Of a DNA stretch of 64,000 nucleotides, positions 35,459-43,900 are shown one piece after another; the stretch's first letter is position 1; each line of letters opens with the position of its first letter. Made by a program: the position numbers and the translations under genes. The stretch is taken from NCBI RefSeq assembly GCF_025950085.1, contig NZ_JAPDDS010000001.1, positions 620,001-684,000 of the forward strand, written 5' to 3'. Source of the DNA: Luteolibacter flavescens. GTDB lineage: Bacteria; Verrucomicrobiota; Verrucomicrobiia; Verrucomicrobiales; Akkermansiaceae. The notes under the pieces are model-generated. The model searched no databases. It was not told the origin of the DNA and saw only the letters and a list, made by a program, of their open reading frames with translations.

Positions 35459-37756
35459 TCAATTCCGGTCCGCCTTCAGACGTGCGAAGATCTTGGCGCC
35501 GGACCCGCCGGTCACGGTCACCGTCACTTCCACCTCGTCCACGTCGGGTGCGGCATTGTCGACGATCACGTTCTCCGCGATCGTCGCGGTCACTCCTTCC
35601 GCACTGGACTCGCCGGACGCGTGCCAGTTCACGAGGTCGGTGGACCATTCATACGACGCGCTCACGTCCGATGCCAAAGCATTGGACCGGCTGTGGCGGA
35701 AGCTGAAGGAGCCCGCTGCGGACGCGAGGACATCCCGCAGGCCCTGCCCCGGGCTTGCCGGGTCGGAGCCCAGCACGTGCTCGATGCCATTGCTGAGGCC
35801 GTCGCGGTCAGGGTCTTCATCGAAGCCCGTCTCGCCACCCACCTCATAACCATCGATCCACGCCTGATAGTCGTCATCCGCCGGGACGACGCCGGGGAAT
35901 ACCGACAGCGCCGACCACTCCGTGCCCACCACGAGGTGATCCCACTCGGTCGCATCCGTGCCGCCGGATGCGAGGCGGACGGACGTGACGGGATTCGCCT
36001 GGGTGTAGGGAATGGTGAGCGTCGGGGCCGGCTCCGTGGCCGTCAGGTCCGGATTCACCCACATGCTCAGCAGGTCATTCGTGTAGTCCACCTTCACCAC
36101 CAGCGTGTAATCGCGCCCGGGCTGTACTTTGATGCCCGAGTAAACGGGCGTGGGCGACGGTTGTCCGATCGCGAACTCCAGCTCTCCCGAGGCCGGATTC
36201 GCGAGGGTCGGCACCCCGGCGAAGGCGCGCTCGGTGCCATACTCGAAGAACGAGATGCCATTCCACACTGCACCTGCCCCGCGCTTGAAGTCGGCACGGG
36301 CATAGACCACGCGGCCTGCCATGTGCTCCTCCTCGCCGAATGCCCCGAGGATCTCCCCGCTGCCCGGAAAGTCTCCCTCACCCGGCCCGCTGAACTCCCG
36401 CTTCGCACCGCTGTCGCGCGTGAGCAGCTTGCCACCGGCGATCGTGTTGACGCCTTGCTGGTTGTTCCAGTCGGAAGAGCCAAGGCCACGGTGGCCGAGG
36501 AAGCCGTCGTTCTTGGTACTATTGTCATAGTCGAAGCCATCGCCGCCGCTCTGCCCAGCCACGCCGCCATCCTCGTAGGAGAAGTCATCGCTGCCCACGA
36601 GCGCGAGATTTCCGGGTGAAGGGACGGAGTCCGGCAGGTTCGGGTTCGTGCCGCGGAGCACTTCGAAGTAGTCGCCCGCCCCGTCTCCATCCGTGTCGGC
36701 GAGGTTCGGATTCGTCCCGGGGTTCGCCTCGTTGACGAAGATCCCGCTGTTGTTCTCCTCGAAGTCGAGATAGCCGTCGCCATCGGTGTCATCGAGTATC
36801 GGGCTGGTCCCGGTATCCGATGCACTGACGTAGATGCCGGTGTCGGTTTCCGCGCCATCCAGGATTCCGTCCCCGTCCGTGTCCGGGTTGTTAGGGTCGG
36901 TACTGCGGAGGAATTCCTGCAAATTCGACAAGCCGTCGTTGTCGCGGTTCGTCACGCCCTCGGCAGCGTCGTTCACGCCCACGATGAGGCCGTGGGCATT
37001 CTCCCAAGCGTCCAGCATCCCGTCGCCATCGCTGTCGGCGGCCACCACGTCGGCGAGGTCATCACCCGCCGTCACGGCGTCGAAGGCCCAGCTCTCCGCG
37101 GTCACCGCGGCATCGCCCTCGCCGGAGCGGATCCGCAGGGTGTCGAAGGAAAGGTCCACATTCGTCCGCGTGATCTGCGGCGCACCCAGCGCAGTCACGC
37201 TGCTGGTGTCCGCGGGATTGATCCACACGTCGAGCGTGTCATTGGCACCGTCGATCATGGTGATCCGCGCGACGATGATCGTGGGGGAAAGCGTGGGCAC
37301 CGGCACCGTGGGGCCGACGAGCGTGCTGCCGGTGCCGGCGCGCCACTCGTAGGGACCGGGCCACGCCTTTCCAATGAGGAGCTTCTCGGTATTCCCGCGA
37401 TACAGACCGAGCCCGCCGAAGCTGGCGGTCGTGGATGTGGCGGGCACATTCGTGAACTGCTGGCCTTCGAACGAGATCCACACGATCTTCGTCCCTCCGA
37501 CGGGCGGCTCCTGCAGCGAAGAGATGAGGCGGCCCGCTTGCTGGTTCGAGACGGCGTTCACCACGCCCTTCGAACCGGCCACCGTGGGCGTCCCTCCGAT
37601 GGCCATCCAGCCGCTCATCCAGCCAAGCCCCCCGTGGTTCCCGGCGAGGTTGCCATTGCTGTAGTTGAAATCTTCACGGGCGAAGATCTCGGCATGCGCA
37701 CAGGGCGTCACCGCGATCAGAAGAGCGACCGGACCTATTTTTCTCAGGATCATCAT
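35459..37756 (-). CDS. Secreted protein with thrombospondin type 3 (DxDxDG) repeats
   Basis: The start at 37756 (an ATGATG pair) gives 765 residues with a signal peptide (LLIAVTPCAHAEIFA). Two jelly-roll/lectin-like beta domains, each opening with a DFNY or DFSYEDG motif and ending in an EWDHLVVGTEW-type segment, flank a calcium-binding TSP3 array (about 36605-37065) with DSDGDGMLD, NRDNDGLSN, DTDGDGILD, DTDGDGYLD and DTDGDGAGD. The C-terminus has DPDRDGLSNGIEHVLGSDP and a final WSTDLVNWHAS...KIFARLK module that also ends the 1804-residue protein at 40983. It is divergent from the ECF sigma factor and probably a target of that system. Adhesive or carbohydrate-binding function is inferred. Confidence 0.8.
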   Translation of the reverse strand: MMILRKIGPVALLIAVTPCAHAEIFAREDFNYSNGNLAGNHGGLGWMSGWMAIGGTPTVAGSKGVVNAVSNQQAGRLISSLQEPPVGGTKIVWISFEGQQFTNVPATSTTASFGGLGLYRGNTEKLLIGKAWPGPYEWRAGTGSTLVGPTVPVPTLSPTIIVARITMIDGANDTLDVWINPADTSSVTALGAPQITRTNVDLSFDTLRIRSGEGDAAVTAESWAFDAVTAGDDLADVVAADSDGDGMLDAWENAHGLIVGVNDAAEGVTNRDNDGLSNLQEFLRSTDPNNPDTDGDGILDGAETDTGIYVSASDTGTSPILDDTDGDGYLDFEENNSGIFVNEANPGTNPNLADTDGDGAGDYFEVLRGTNPNLPDSVPSPGNLALVGSDDFSYEDGGVAGQSGGDGFDYDNSTKNDGFLGHRGLGSSDWNNQQGVNTIAGGKLLTRDSGAKREFSGPGEGDFPGSGEILGAFGEEEHMAGRVVYARADFKRGAGAVWNGISFFEYGTERAFAGVPTLANPASGELEFAIGQPSPTPVYSGIKVQPGRDYTLVVKVDYTNDLLSMWVNPDLTATEPAPTLTIPYTQANPVTSVRLASGGTDATEWDHLVVGTEWSALSVFPGVVPADDDYQAWIDGYEVGGETGFDEDPDRDGLSNGIEHVLGSDPASPGQGLRDVLASAAGSFSFRHSRSNALASDVSASYEWSTDLVNWHASGESSAEGVTATIAENVIVDNAAPDVDEVEVTVTVTGGSGAKIFARLKADRN

Positions 37757-37966
37757 GGGCGGGTTTGAGTCGGGTTGGGGTTCTTGCACCGGGTTCCTTC
37801 CCGGTGGCATTCAGGTGCCTACGTACCGCCCGCATTTCGGTTACGGTCATCCGTGAAACTTTTCCGGTAAGCCCTCGCGGCAGGCGTGACCTGACGGGTG
37901 GCGTCCGCTCGCTGCACAAACTCGGCTATTGAAATCCTCCGCGGATTCGGTGTGGCTGCGCCTTGC

Positions 37967-38524
37967 ATGAGCGGCCCCCTCCCCCCTTCCCCCACGCCGG
38001 ATCCTCCGGAAGCGGGGAGCTTCGAGTCGCTGCTCGTCGCCCACCAGCAGCGGATCTACTTCTTCATCCGCTCGATGGTCTTCAATCCGGAGGACGCCCG
38101 CGACGTGCTGCAGGACGTGAATGCGATCATCCTGCGGAAGAAGGAGCGCTTCACTCCGGGCACCGATTTCAAGTCGTGGTCCTTTGCCATCGCCCGCTTC
38201 GAGTGCCTCTCCTACCTGCGCCGCTACCAGGGGCAAAAGGCCGTGCCGTCCGAAGAACTCCTCGACCATCTCGCCGGTGCTGCGGAGGCCCGCGCCGACG
38301 ACCTCGGGCCATGGCTCGGTGCCCTCTCCGAGTGCCGCAAGCTGCTGCCCGGCGAGAGCGTCTCGCTGCTCGACCTGCGCTACCACACCCGCATGCCACT
38401 CGATGAAATCGCCGGGAAATGGAACACCACGGAGGGTGCGCTGAAACAAAAGCTCTTCCGCATCCGGAACCAACTGAAGAACTGCATCCTCGGCAGGCTC
38501 GCGGGCCGACTGGCGGACGATTGA
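37967..38524 (+). CDS. ECF-type RNA polymerase sigma factor
   Basis: The 185-residue product has sigma region 2 (FESLLVAHQQRIYFFIRSMVFNPEDARDVLQDV, then FTPGTDFKSWSFAIARFECLSYLRR) and region 4 (DLRYHTRMPLDEIAGKWNTTEGALKQKLFRIRNQLKNCI), with no region 1.1 or 3, as in ECF sigma factors. It is the variant common in Planctomycetes and Verrucomicrobia. I use the ATG at 37967; the upstream extension to 37898 has no sigma similarity. The next gene, 67 bases downstream, encodes a FecR-like membrane protein that is probably its anti-sigma regulator. Confidence 0.93.
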   Translation: MSGPLPPSPTPDPPEAGSFESLLVAHQQRIYFFIRSMVFNPEDARDVLQDVNAIILRKKERFTPGTDFKSWSFAIARFECLSYLRRYQGQKAVPSEELLDHLAGAAEARADDLGPWLGALSECRKLLPGESVSLLDLRYHTRMPLDEIAGKWNTTEGALKQKLFRIRNQLKNCILGRLAGRLADD

Positions 38525-38591
38525 TCAGATTCCCACGATTCCTATAGTAACCTTCGCCCATTTTTCAAGTAAGCCCCTTGGAACCACGAGC

Positions 38592-40142
38592 ATGGACCCG
38601 GATTGGCAACATTGGATCGATCGCCTGAAGTCGCAGGACCTCACGGAGGCGGAGCTGCGTGAATTCGAGGAAGCGCTGCGTGCGGACCCCTCGCGCCAAG
38701 ATGCCTACCTTTCCGAGCTGCTCGCCGAGGTGGCACTGGAGGCTGAAGATCTGCCCGACCCTCTGGCCGCTCCCGGGCAGAAGATCATCGCGATGCCCAC
38801 AGTGGTCCGCCGCTGGCCGCATGCGCTGGGGATCGCGGCAGGCATCGCCGCGCTGGCGACTCTCTCCTACTTCGCGGGCGGCCATCTTTCCGGGAATGGC
38901 TCGCGCGAGGTGGCCGCCACGGTCACCGATACAGACAGCCTCGCCGAGATGGTGGGCCTGCGGATCGGCCAACCGCTGCCACGGGGCTCCGTCGCAGTGC
39001 CTGATGGCTCGGAAATCGGGATCGCCATGCGCGGGGGAGCCCGCCTGCAGATCCGCGGACCGGCGAACCTGCACATCGACGGGCCGGACAAGATCCGCCT
39101 CGAAAAAGGCCGCGTCAGCACCTACGCCCCACCCTACGCCAGCGGCTTCACCGTCGATACCGTGGACGGTCGCGTCATCGACTTTGGCACCCGCTTCGTC
39201 ACCGCTACCGGCACGCAGACCGGCGGTACCGAGGTCCACGTGATCGAGGGCCTGGTGACGGCGAATGCATCGCCCGAGACGACTCCAGCGCAAAACCTGG
39301 AATCGGAGAAGGCAGCCATCCTCAAGGGTGGCGTGCTCGTGCCCACCGAGTATCTCGCCCAGCGGCTGGCCGTTCCGCTGGACCCCGTGTCGCCGGACCG
39401 GGACGGGGATGGCTTCCCCGACTCCATCGAGAATTTCTACGGCACGCTCGCTGCCGATCCCACGTCCTTCCCCGCGGCGCTGCGGATCTCGGAGGCCTTC
39501 GCCGGCTACACGCCCGGAGCAGTGCGCGGAGCCGCGATGCTGGGCATCGGCGCGAGACCCGGAGCCCTGTGGGAAGGCGCCGGGACCTTCGACGCCACCG
39601 GCCTCTCCTTCACCCGGGATGGACGCGATCTCGCGGCCACCGGCGGCTCGATCACGACCACCGGAGAGAAATTCGAGGGCGCGATCCTGCGATTCGCCCC
39701 GGAGGAACTCGCCCGTGACGGCGTCACCTACATCAGCTTCCTCATGCGGAATTCCGGCAGCGCTCCGGACTGCTTCTCCGGCCTGCTGCTCTATCAGGAG
39801 GACCGCGAGGAACTCTTCGTGGGCAAGCTGAGCATCGCGAACACCTATGGCTCGCGCCTGAAGCAATCGCTCACGCAGAATTCCTACGCGATCCCCATGG
39901 ACGGCGAGACACACCTCTTCGTCATCCGCATCGACCGCACGCGGCTCGTCACGGACATCTTCGTCGATCCCCTGCCCGGCGAACCGGAGTCCGGAGCCGT
40001 GCGGGACTTCCGCTACCAGGACGTGCCGGACTTCGACCGCATCGTCGTCCGATCCGGCAGCAAGGAAGGAAAGTTCCCCGCCACCTTTGACGAGGTCCGC
40101 GTCGGCCTCACGTGGGGATCCGTAGTCCCCGCGCGGGAATGA
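38592..40142 (+). CDS. FecR-domain membrane regulator with C-terminal lectin-like domain
   Basis: The 516-residue protein has a cytosolic N-terminal helical segment (MDPDWQHWIDRLKSQDLTE) that may bind the sigma factor, one transmembrane helix at about 77-98, and a periplasmic FecR domain (GLRIGQPLPRGSVAVPDGSEI, GRVIDFGTRFVTATG, EVHVIEGLVTA). After a DRDGDGFPDSIENFYGT calcium-type motif, the C-terminal 240 residues resemble a concanavalin-like domain (VTYISFLMRNSG, FDEVRVGLTWGSVVP). Family knowledge: FecR proteins relay an envelope signal to the ECF factor. The lectin-like part suggests the signal may be a glycan, which is inference. Confidence 0.85.
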   Translation: MDPDWQHWIDRLKSQDLTEAELREFEEALRADPSRQDAYLSELLAEVALEAEDLPDPLAAPGQKIIAMPTVVRRWPHALGIAAGIAALATLSYFAGGHLSGNGSREVAATVTDTDSLAEMVGLRIGQPLPRGSVAVPDGSEIGIAMRGGARLQIRGPANLHIDGPDKIRLEKGRVSTYAPPYASGFTVDTVDGRVIDFGTRFVTATGTQTGGTEVHVIEGLVTANASPETTPAQNLESEKAAILKGGVLVPTEYLAQRLAVPLDPVSPDRDGDGFPDSIENFYGTLAADPTSFPAALRISEAFAGYTPGAVRGAAMLGIGARPGALWEGAGTFDATGLSFTRDGRDLAATGGSITTTGEKFEGAILRFAPEELARDGVTYISFLMRNSGSAPDCFSGLLLYQEDREELFVGKLSIANTYGSRLKQSLTQNSYAIPMDGETHLFVIRIDRTRLVTDIFVDPLPGEPESGAVRDFRYQDVPDFDRIVVRSGSKEGKFPATFDEVRVGLTWGSVVPARE

Positions 40143-40277
40143 CAGGCCGGCTCAAAGCCTGGGCAGCGTCAAGAGGCTGGGGCGATTTTCGATTGGTCTC
40201 CTTCGCGTCATTCACGAGGCTGAAAATCCGCACTAAAGGTCGCATTCCGCAATCTCTCTCATCGAGAAACTGACACA

Positions 40278-40302
40278 GCTTTCAAATTGCCAGAATGAAA
40301 GC
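40278..40302. promoter_or_regulatory. Operator-like inverted repeat before the DUF805 gene
   Basis: GCTTTCA (40278-40284) is matched by TGAAAGC (40296-40302) with an 11-base centre, 22 bases before the DUF805 start codon in a locally AT-rich 181-base gap. Could bind a dimeric regulator; unproven. Confidence 0.3.
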
Positions 40303-40323
40303 GTGTGGCATCTAACATAGTGT

Positions 40324-40764
40324 ATGAGTACTGACCCATATCAGCCCCCATCAAGTTCGAGCAAGTCCATGCCTGCCATCTCCCAGCAGATGCTTAAGGA
40401 GACCCTATTCTCGTTCAACGGGAGGATCCCTCGCCGCACTTACTGGCTCTGGGCGATCGCGAGCGGCCTCGTCATCGGAATCATCATTGGAATTCTGAGC
40501 TTCATTATCGGACCCTCTGTGGACCCCGAGACAGGCGCAGTAAGTGGAGGCGGACTTTTTTCCATCATCGTTATCCTTCTCTACATCCCACTGGTTTGGA
40601 TCGGCCTGGCCCTCGGAGTGAAGCGCTGGCATGACCGCGGCAAGTCCGGTTGGTGGGTTCTCATCGCCTTGATTCCCATCGTCGGCGGCATCTGGACCCT
40701 CGTGGAATGCGGTTTCCTTCGGGGCACCGTCGGCCCCAATCAATTCGGTCCGGATCCCACCTGA
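40324..40764 (+). CDS. DUF805 membrane protein
   Basis: The 146-residue protein matches the DUF805 family: the N-terminal FSFNGRIPRRTYWLWAI motif, a helix pair, the conserved VKRWHDRGKSGWWVLIALIPIVGGIW and a C-terminal RGTVGPNQFGPDP. It has about three to four transmembrane helices and sits in the inner membrane. The molecular function is unknown. It is a single-gene unit with its own terminator, placed between the FecR-like gene and the giant secreted protein. Confidence 0.92.
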   Translation: MSTDPYQPPSSSSKSMPAISQQMLKETLFSFNGRIPRRTYWLWAIASGLVIGIIIGILSFIIGPSVDPETGAVSGGGLFSIIVILLYIPLVWIGLALGVKRWHDRGKSGWWVLIALIPIVGGIWTLVECGFLRGTVGPNQFGPDPT

Positions 40765-40796
40765 TATCTTCCTTTCTACCCCCATAAACCTATCTG

Positions 40797-40832
40797 AATG
40801 GACCCGGCTCCGGCCGGGTCCATTTTGTTTTC
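40797..40832 (+). terminator. Rho-independent terminator of the DUF805 gene
   Basis: AATGGACCCGG (40797-40807) pairs perfectly with CCGGGTCCATT (40814-40824) around CTCCGG and is followed by TTGTTTTCC. Confidence 0.88.
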
Positions 40833-40982
40833 CTTGGCCCGGCCGTAGACACCCTTGGCACTTGGGTATGAATCCTCCACCCCCGGCCATCCGATCATAG
40901 ACCCGGACGGCGTATTGCGCTTTCAATCAAGGTGTCGCGAAACCCAATCCTCCACTCCGCGCGACCCACCTGCAAAAACGCC

Positions 40983-43900
40983 ATGAACTCCCGCCGGATG
41001 CACGGGCCTTGGAGGCCTGTACACTCCTTGGTCGCCGTGTCCCTCCTGACCTGCGCCCAAGCCGATCTCGTCAACCGCTGGTCATTCAACAATGCGCCCG
41101 GCAATGCACCGGCAGGCACGACCATCGAGGATCGCACCGGCACGTCCGCGGCGACGGTGGTGGGAAACAACGCCACCTTCGACGGCGCGGCGCTGACCAT
41201 TCCGGGCAACACGAATGGCAACCAGACTCCGGCGAACATCGCCGCCTACGTCGATCTGCAGAACGGGCTGATCTCTTCCAAGACGAATCTCTCCATCGAG
41301 ATCTGGGCCACACCGGTCTCGATCAAGAATTGGCAGCGCCTCTTTGACTTCGGTCGCATGGGCCAGCTTTCCAACAACGTGCGCGGCGGAGGCCAGGTGC
41401 TAGCCGGTGAGATCTTGCCCACCGCGACCCAGGCACCGAATAACGCCACCTCCAGCGACAACGTCGCCCTGGCGATCCACCGGGACACGACCGCGAACAC
41501 CCAGCGGATGATGGCACGGCTCGATGGCGGGACGGAACTCGGCAGCAACACCGGCGCGAATCTGACAGCCGGCACGCGGTATCATTTCCTCTGCACTTTC
41601 ACCGATGGAGCGGGTGCCTCCGGCGCTACGGGGGGCCAGTTGGCCTGGTATCTGAATGGCACGCTGGTCAGCACGCTCGACGTGAATTTCCGGCTGTCCG
41701 AAATCCAGGACCGGAACAACTGGCTGGGCCGCTCGATGTACAGCGCGGACAGCAATGCCAACATCGCCTACGACGAGGTGCGCATCTACGATCACGTGCT
41801 GACCTCTGCCGAGATCACCGCGAGTATCGCCGCGGGTCCGGACCAACTCGGCACACCCGAACCGGACCCCGCCCCTGTGCCGGACAATCTCTGGGATTTC
41901 ACCACCCAGGCCCAAGCCGAAACGCCCTCCGGCACCACCTTCACCGACAGCATCGGTGGCACGGTTGCGACCCTCCGCGGCAATGGCGGATCGCTCACGG
42001 GAGGTGCAGTGGTCCTCCCCGGCAGCACCACCGGCAATCAACCCGCCTCGACGATTTCCGCCTACATCGACCTGCCGAACGGGCTGATCTCGCAGACGCC
42101 GAGTATGACCATCGAGGCGTGGGCATCGCCACTCTCGTCGAAGAACTGGCAGCGCCTCTTCGACTTCGGGCGCTGTGCTTCCTCGCACGGCAGCGAAGCC
42201 GCCGCGGGCGAAGTTCTCGATACCGGCACTGCCCCGGGAAACACCACCGGCTACGACAATCTCAGCCTCACCTTCAACAATGCCGGGAACATGAACTCCC
42301 AGCAACTGGAGGGGCAATACGACGGGAATGCCGCGCAGTACTCCTTCTCCACTGCCGCGACCACTGCGGGGACCATGTATCACTACGTGCTGGTAGTGGA
42401 AGATGGCATCGGCACGCATGGCTCCGGCGGTTGCCAAGCCCGGTGGTATCGGAATGGCGCGCTCCAGAATTCCATGGACTTCCCCTTCCGCCTCAGCGGC
42501 ATGGAGGACGTGAACAACTGGATCGGCCGCTCGATGTACTCGGGCGATTCGAATTCACACATGGCCCTCGACGAATTGCGCATTTATCGCAGGGCCATCA
42601 CGCAGGGCGAGATCACCGCGAGCTTCGCCGCCGGGCCCGATCCCGCCGTCGGCCCGCCCGAGCCACCTGCCCCGGCACCCATCCCGACACGTCGCTGGAC
42701 CTTTGACACGGCCGCGGGGAATGCCCCGGCCGGCACGACCTTCCTCGACATCGCCACCGGCGAAGTAGCAACGGTCCGCGGTAATGGCGCCACGCTCACC
42801 GGCAGCCAACTCGTGCTGTCATCCGCAGCGACGAATGGCAACCAGACCGCCTCTAACATCTCCGCCTACCTTGACCTGCCAAACGGCATCGTCTCGTCGC
42901 GGCCGGACCTGACATTCGAGGCGTGGGCCACTCCGGTCTCATCGAAGAACTGGCAGCGGCTCTTCGACTTCGGCAGTGCGTCGATGACCAGCGGTCCCGG
43001 TGCCCAAGCAGGCGAGATCATCGACTCGGCCACCGCACCCGGCAACTTCGTTGCGAACGACAATCTCTTCCTATCGATCAACAACGGCGGGACACTCGGC
43101 TCGCACCGGCTGGAAGCGAAGCTCGATGGAGGCAGCACCGTGACGAACAACACGGACCTCTCCTCCGTCACCGCCGCAGGCACGCAGTACCACTACGTGA
43201 TGACCGTGAAGGACGGCGGCGGGGCCAGCGGAGCCGCGGGATGTCTGGTGAAGTGGTTCCGCAATGGCTCGCTGATCGGCTCAATCGACTTGCCCTATCG
43301 CCTGCCGGACTTGCGCGACGTGAACAACTGGATCGGTCGCTCGATGTGGGCCGCGGATTCGAACTCGCATCTCTCGCTGAATGAACTGCGCATCTACGAC
43401 CGGGCCATCACTACAGCGGAAGTCGCGACGACTTTTTCCGCGGGTCCCGACGCTGTATTCACCCCGCCCGTGGCGGCCAATGATGAAGCCACGATTCATC
43501 CGCAGCAGAAGGTGCTCATCGACGTGCTGGCCAATGACACCGGCGGCGCGTTGCCGGGCACCCTGGCCATCGATACGCCGCCATCGCTCGGCACCGCCAC
43601 GGTGAAAGGAGGGAAGATCCTCTACGCTCACAGCGGCAGCAGCGCCGCTCCGGTCACCTTCACCTATCGGGTGGGAAATGTGAGCGGCACCACTGCAACA
43701 GCCACGGTCACGATCCGCTTCGCCGCTTCGCTCCGCCTGACGAATCCATCGCTCGCCATGCCGGAGGCCCCGCCGGTGAATGCGTGGCAGCTCGTGGATG
43801 CACTGCCCGGCCTCACCTTCAATGAACCGCTGTGCATCACGGGGATCCCCGGAGACACCAGGCAGCTCTACGTTTGCGAGCGCATGGCGAAGATCAAGCG

